Below, one piece after another: positions 5,279 through 6,920 of a stretch of DNA of 6,920 nucleotides. Within the stretch, counting starts at the first letter, position 1; the number at the start of each line of letters is the position of its first letter. The DNA comes from CANCDA01 sp043757205. GTDB taxonomy: Bacteria; Pseudomonadota; Gammaproteobacteria; Burkholderiales; Burkholderiaceae_C. A model generated the notes under the pieces. That model was not told the origin of the DNA and did not search any database. It saw nothing but the letters and a program-made list of their open reading frames with translations. The stretch is taken from assembly GCA_043757205.1 (NCBI GenBank), contig JAYVPU010000141.1, forward strand, positions 1 through 6,920, in the 5' to 3' direction. The position numbers were made by a program, and so were the translations under genes.

Positions 5279-6920
5279 GTGAACCGCCCCACACCCGCCA
5301 TCGTCACCCAAGCTGCGGTGCGCCGACTACCGCGCACGGCCCTGCTGCTGCTTTGTCTGGCCTACGTGCTGCCCGGCTTTATGGGCCGCGCACCCTGGCG
5401 CAGTGCCGATATCACCGCCTTTGGTGTTATGGCCGATTTGGCCCGTGGCAACGCCGACTGGCTGGCCCCCAGTCTGATGGGACAAGCGCTGGGGATTGAC
5501 GCCTTATTGCCCTACTGGCTAGGTGCCTGGGCGATGCAACTCTCCCCCAGTTGGTTGGACGTTGATTTTGCTGCTCGTTTGCCCTTTATCGGCCTGCTGG
5601 CACTGACATTGGCTGCTGTCTGGCACGGCATTTACTACCTGGCGCGTAGCCCCAATGCGCAACCGGTGGCCTTCGCCTTTGGCGGAGAAGCGCTGACACC
5701 CGACTACGCACGTGCTGTGGCCGATGGGGGCCTGCTCGCCTTCATTGCCTGCCTAGGGCTGGCCCAGCTCTCCCAAGAAACCACGCCCGCTCTGGCCCAA
5801 CTTTGTTTTACAGCCCTGAGTTTTTATGCGGTCGCCGCTCTGCCAGAACGTCGGTTGATGCCACTGATCGCGCTGATTGCTGGGCTACTGGGTTTGACCC
5901 TCTCAGGTGCGCCGACCTTGGCCGTGGTGTTTGGTGCTGGGAGCGCCTTGATCCTGGGCTTTGACCACGCCAACACGCCCCAGGAAGATCCCCAGCGCCA
6001 GCGCCTGGTTCTGAGCCTCTCCCTGCTATCAGCCCTCACCCTGCTGACCGCCCTACTGGCCACCGTTCTGGGTCTATGGCACTGGCGGTTGCAACTACCC
6101 ACGCCCAACTGGGACACCTGGCACGGCCTGAGCAGCCTGTTGCTGTGGTTCACTTGGCCCGCTTGGCCCTTGGTGCTGTGGACGCTGTGGCGCTGGCGCA
6201 GACAACTGCTCAACAGGCACATGAGCCGTCATCTGTCGCTGCCTTTGTGGTTTGTGCTGGTGACTTTGACAACCACTCTTTTCACACCCGCCGCTGACCG
6301 CGCCCTGCTGCTGGCGCTGCCTGCCGTGGCCACGCTGGCCGCGTTTGCCTTGCCGACGTTTCAAAGAAGTGCGTCAGCCCTGATCGACTGGTTCACGTTG
6401 CTGTTCTTTACCGGATGCGCCATCATTGTCTGGGTGGTGTGGATCTCCATGCAAACGGGCTTCCCGGCGCAGCCTGCGGCCCATGTGGCACGACTGATGC
6501 CCGGATTTGAGCCCAAGTTTGTGATCTTGCCCTTCGCATTTGCCCTCTTGGGCACGTTGGCCTGGATCTGGCTGGTTCAATGGCGCACGGGTCGCCACCG
6601 CGCAGCCTTATGGAAGAGTCTGGTGCTACCGGCGGGCGGTGCCGCCTTGTGCTGGCTTTTGCTCACCACGCTATTTATGCCGCTGCTGGATTACGCGCGC
6701 AGCTACGCGCCGCTGGTGCAACGGATTGAATCTTTGACGCCGTCATCCCCCTGCATAGAAACCTATGGCTTGCAACCTGGCCTGAGTGCCGCGTTTGCGT
6801 TCCACAGTCGGCTCAAGCTCATACCCGCAGGCCAAAAATCCAGTTGCCCATGGCTCCTTGTTGATCAAGATGTCGTGATAGCACTGCCGGGCGTAGTCAA
6901 GCTCTCGGAGTGGGCTTTGC
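5279..6920 (+). CDS. Polytopic membrane protein, probable PMT/ArnT-type glycosyltransferase, partial at 3' end
   Basis: An open frame of 547 codons with no stop before the window ends. Roughly a dozen hydrophobic segments can be seen, at about residues 19-33, 102-122, 151-165, 172-187, 195-227, 244-267, 284-304, 322-336, 342-360, 370-391, 414-434 and 447-470. A more polar tail follows, with C492 and C523 able to form a periplasmic disulfide. The first loop (about 36-68: GRAPWRSADITAFGVMADL, then GNADWLAPSLMG) resembles the PMT/ArnT family, which moves sugars from polyprenyl-phosphate carriers to lipid or protein acceptors at the periplasmic face. D44 would be the catalytic aspartate, but the usual DE pair reads DI, and the usual KPP-YW loop reads LLPYW (76-80). 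AARLPF (98-103) also fits the family. The start is GTG at 5279, after an in-frame stop at 5264-5266, with a weak ribosome site. Only 43 bases separate it from the L31 terminator, with no convincing promoter. The substrate is unknown. Confidence 0.68.
   Translation, partial: MNRPTPAIVTQAAVRRLPRTALLLLCLAYVLPGFMGRAPWRSADITAFGVMADLARGNADWLAPSLMGQALGIDALLPYWLGAWAMQLSPSWLDVDFAARLPFIGLLALTLAAVWHGIYYLARSPNAQPVAFAFGGEALTPDYARAVADGGLLAFIACLGLAQLSQETTPALAQLCFTALSFYAVAALPERRLMPLIALIAGLLGLTLSGAPTLAVVFGAGSALILGFDHANTPQEDPQRQRLVLSLSLLSALTLLTALLATVLGLWHWRLQLPTPNWDTWHGLSSLLLWFTWPAWPLVLWTLWRWRRQLLNRHMSRHLSLPLWFVLVTLTTTLFTPAADRALLLALPAVATLAAFALPTFQRSASALIDWFTLLFFTGCAIIVWVVWISMQTGFPAQPAAHVARLMPGFEPKFVILPFAFALLGTLAWIWLVQWRTGRHRAALWKSLVLPAGGAALCWLLLTTLFMPLLDYARSYAPLVQRIESLTPSSPCIETYGLQPGLSAAFAFHSRLKLIPAGQKSSCPWLLVDQDVVIALPGVVKLSEWAL

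Noticed and set aside
5824..6598. Minus-strand frames opposite the membrane protein
   Set aside because: Low-complexity basic, Gln/Arg-rich translations are the shadow of the Leu/Trp-rich membrane gene on the plus strand, which stays open throughout.
1..6920. Search for a novel defence system, mobile element, CRISPR array, tRNA or rRNA
   Set aside because: All sizeable frames are explained by repair, redox, termination, ribosomal and membrane glycosyltransferase-like genes; no direct-repeat array, transposase, integrase, attachment site or structural RNA was seen.

Overview
This window reads as an ordinary, densely packed chromosomal segment of a betaproteobacterium, most likely Burkholderiales and probably the Comamonadaceae. 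The grounds are the gene order trxA-rho-rpmE, a type B (zinc-independent) ribosomal protein L31 next to rho, moderately high GC with GC-ending codons, and protein wording close to that group. The genus cannot be fixed from the sequence alone.

Layout. Bases 1-2861 are on the minus strand and hold a two-gene recombination-repair unit. An 871-residue AddB-like PD-(D/E)XK nuclease overlaps by ATGA with the start of an AddA-like UvrD-family helicase, of which only the first 83 codons are in the window. A 99-base divergent spacer separates this unit from plus-strand housekeeping genes: trxA (thioredoxin, 2961-3293), rho (transcription termination factor, 3515-4777) and a type B L31 gene (4921-5184). 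After the L31 terminator comes a large multi-membrane-segment protein from 5279. It runs open to the end of the window (547 codons, no stop) and looks like a divergent PMT/ArnT-type lipid-dependent glycosyltransferase.

Regulation visible in the sequence. Rho-independent terminators follow trxA (3334-3371) and the L31 gene (5204-5235). A promoter candidate for rho overlaps the descending arm of the trxA terminator. The rho 5' leader is strikingly C-rich and G-poor, as expected for autogenous Rho-dependent attenuation. L31 has a consensus TATAAT promoter, a small leader hairpin and a strong Shine-Dalgarno site. A GC-rich palindrome without a U-run lies between rho and the L31 promoter and may be a dispersed REP-like element.

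How the genes fit together. AddA and AddB would form a helicase-nuclease that resects double-strand breaks. Thioredoxin, Rho and L31 serve redox balance, transcription termination and translation, and appear to be separately controlled neighbours rather than one pathway. The membrane protein is probably an envelope glycosylation enzyme, but its substrate is unknown. I found no mobile element, CRISPR array, tRNA, rRNA or convincing new multi-gene system. The observations most worth checking are the rho leader, the nested terminator/promoter, the intergenic palindrome and the atypical glycosyltransferase.
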